A stretch of DNA of 32,997 nt from Symbiodinium natans (taxonomy: Eukaryota; Sar; Dinophyceae; Suessiales; Symbiodiniaceae): positions 1 through 32,997 of the forward strand of contig CAJNDS010001134.1 of NCBI GenBank assembly GCA_905221605.1, given 5' to 3'. A program made the translations under genes and the position numbers. The stretch's first letter is position 1. Every line of letters begins with the position of its first letter. This document shows, in pieces, positions 31,217-32,997 of the stretch. Under the pieces are notes generated by a model. That model searched no databases. It was given only the letters and a program-made list of their open reading frames with translations, and was not told the DNA's origin.

Positions 31217-32509
31217 ATGTATATGGGAGTTGTCTATGCCTTCATCTACTTTAGCACCGACCAGTACGTGCCGAGTCTGCCACAGATGGAGTCAGATCTT
31301 GCCGGCTCACAGGCGTTGATGAGTGGTACGGTTCAGTTGAACCTGGTTGTGAAGTCCATCTTTGGGCTTATCAGTGCAGGTTTGTCCGACCGCATTGGCA
31401 GGCGGCCGGTCGTCTTGGCATGTGTTGTTCTGCTGAGCCTGGCCAGCTCGTGCTGCGCATGTGCTGGGCGGATCGAGTCTTTGTGGTACTTTACTGTAAC
31501 TTTACATCTTTAGCCTTTTTTGGGCTTATTGGGTTTAAAAGTTTAATTTTTAGCTACTCCCCTAAGTGCAGCCAAGGAATGGTTCATCGCTGCTCGCGTT
31601 CTGCAAGGCATGGGGGAATCAGTCGAGCCGGTGTTGTTTGCCATGGCTCGGGACTACTTCCCCAACCCTAGCGAGCGCTTCAGGGTCATGACAACTTTGC
31701 AGATTTCGGCCATTGTTGGTACCGCTGTTGCCCCTCTGTATGGAGGAATGTGTGCAGCTTACCTCAGCTGGCGCCTCTCCTTCTTTGGCTTGGCAGTTGT
31801 CTGGGGGCTGCTGGCGGCATACGCCTTTTGGGCCATGGTGGAATCGCGCCCCGAGGGCAACAATGAGAGCTACTTGAAGAATGTGGCACGCATCCTGGAT
31901 CCGCGCCTTCTTTGTTTGCTGCTGACCGAGAGTTGCATTTTGGGGCAATATTTCACATTTAACGCCAACGTCAGCTACTTGATGGAGGTAAGCTTCAGTC
32001 GATCTGTCATGGCAACCTCCAGCGTCATGCTCGTCTTTGGGGCTTTGTGTGGACTGGGCGGCCTGTCTATCGAGCGAGTCCAGCTAGGTAGTGTCCTCCG
32101 CCTGGGCCGAGTTACTCTGTCCCTTCTGGCTCTCTCTGGTATCATCTCGATGCTTCTAGGCCTCTTCTTCTCTGATCATCTATGGTGCTACCTGGTGGGC
32201 TCCTTTCTGCAGGCGAGCGTGCTGATGATGGCCTGGGCTTCCACAAATGTCCTGTTCTTTGAACCTCTGAAAGATTGCGCTGGCATGGCGGCATCGTTCG
32301 AGATCTTAGCACAAAGCATTCCCCCAAGCCTTCTCTCCGCAATGGCCACCCAGTCTATGATGAAAGTGGGGCCGAAGGCGCTGACACTGTGGCAGTCAGG
32401 AGCTTGCATTGCCGGCGGGGCCATATTCTGGCTGGGTTTTGGTTGGGACCCTCCAACCTGGGCCCTGACTCCGCAGCCTTCCCACACCCCTGCATCTCCT
32501 GAAGCGTGA
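31217..32509 (+). CDS. MFS transporter, Bcr/CflA-like (DHA1 drug:H+ antiporter type)
   Basis: Exon one 31217-31485, GT-AG intron 31486-31566, exon two 31567-32509 (TGA). The spliced product is 403 residues, the normal size for a 12-helix Bcr/CflA protein. STDQYVPSLPQMESDL near residue 13 matches the family's S-T-D-x-Y-x-P-x-L-P start. Motif A is GLSDRIGRRPVV at about 55-66. After the intron come AARVLQGMGESVEPVLFAMA, RDYF, and SWRLSFF at helix 5-6; DCAGMAASFEILAQ is the late A-G-x-A-S motif. Proton-driven export of small molecules is inferred; the substrate is unknown. ATG at 31217 or 31223 follows an AG (31208-31209) that could be a spliced-leader acceptor. The frame is open further upstream but not membrane-like. 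The intron belongs to a repeated element. Confidence 0.92.
31478..31568 (+). mobile_element. Introner-like element forming the MFS intron
   Basis: The intron (GTACTTTACTGTAACTTTAC ... CTCCCCTAAG, 81 bases) and a few exon bases on each side match 5324-5429. Removal joins TTG TG|T GCA in frame within the loop after helix 3. The gene is otherwise uninterrupted for 943 bases, so this intron looks like a late insertion. Confidence 0.7.
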
Positions 32510-32997
32510 GAATCAGAGACATTTTCGGGCCAAGGATGAGGAAGGGTGTCAATTTGCGCTTTTCCCTCGCGCCATGCTCTGTACAGGTAGCTTTCATTGC
32601 TAGTGGTGCTGTTGAGAGCAGAAGTCTCTTGCACCCTTTATTTTTGCACAAGTCTCTCGGTGCAGGAAGCTCTCGAAGTTGGCCCGGCGGAGGAGTAGGT
32701 CTAGCCGCGGGGTCCAACGGGGGGCTTTCGAGCAGAAGTCTCGAGCGGTGCGCAATAAGGAATGATTGATTTTGATCTTTACCGCAACCCTAAATCCTTC
32801 TTCTGAAAAGCGCCTAAACCCTAAACCCTAAACCCTAAACCCTAAACCCTAAACCCTAAACCCTAAACTTTCCCATGGAACTTCAAGCCTTCGCCGGTTA
32901 AGGAATAACATTTTATTTCGAATATCTCCATCTTCTTTTGGCAGAGATACTCTGGGGATGGCTACTCTAGGGATACTTTGGGGTGACTATTCCGGGG
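32510..32997. other. 3' flank of the MFS gene, telomere-like array, no gene
   Basis: About 300 bases of unique sequence follow the stop, then a CCCTAAA array at 32814-32868 and unique sequence to the end (GGCTACTCTAGGGATACTTT near 32958, in the style of family R). Confidence 0.7.

Noticed and set aside
31980-31996. Second intron in the MFS gene at GAG|GTAAGC
   Set aside because: The frame continues through it with normal transporter sequence and no matching acceptor restores the protein, so the donor-like bases are coding.

Overview
The window reads as nuclear DNA of a dinoflagellate. The evidence is plant-type telomere repeats (TTTAGGG / CCCTAAA) scattered in both orientations through about 30 kb rather than capping an end, very short exons, introns with GC-AG and GA-AG as well as GT-AG boundaries set in the AG|G context usual for dinoflagellates, and every gene I can support lying on the + strand, as in dinoflagellate unidirectional gene arrays. 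The genus cannot be named from this sequence.

Layout. 1-10.6 kb is mostly degenerate telomere-like repeat, homopolymer G tracts and unique spacers. In it sit short GC-rich, helix-coding, exon-like islands on the + strand (best at 2977-3046, 4223-4279, 5848-5928) and a tandem repeat array (7.87-9.16 kb). 10.9-11.16 kb holds two exon-like blocks that read as motif IV of a RAD5/RAD16-type SNF2 helicase. 11.2-14.45 kb has no gene I can support. 14.47-17.99 kb is a tandem array of kelch-repeat exons, duplicated together with their introns; one intron carries a 575-bp MITE-like element. 18.4-23.3 kb contains exons of a multi-pass membrane protein and, downstream, two exons of a jacalin-like lectin domain. 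23.4-28.7 kb is again telomere-repeat-rich with a few exon-like islands. 28.8-30.0 kb carries the C-terminal helicase half of a SNF2-family protein (motifs V and VI) cut into six short exons. 31.2-32.5 kb is an essentially complete Bcr/CflA-type MFS transporter gene with one 81-bp intron.

The most interesting structure is in how genes are interrupted. Several introns consist largely of telomere-like repeat and are bounded by near-identical direct repeats that span the splice junction, so that the exon sequence around AG|G is present at both ends of the intron. The clearest cases are 29846-29954 (19 of 21 bases identical, in SNF2 motif VI), 27690-27885 (25 of 26) and 10997-11122. This looks like intron creation by insertion of telomeric repeat with target duplication. 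A separate, non-telomeric introner-like sequence forms the MFS intron and has a second copy at 5324-5429. Functional links between the genes (SNF2 remodeller, kelch protein, lectin/membrane protein, transporter) are not evident; they appear to be neighbours, not a pathway.
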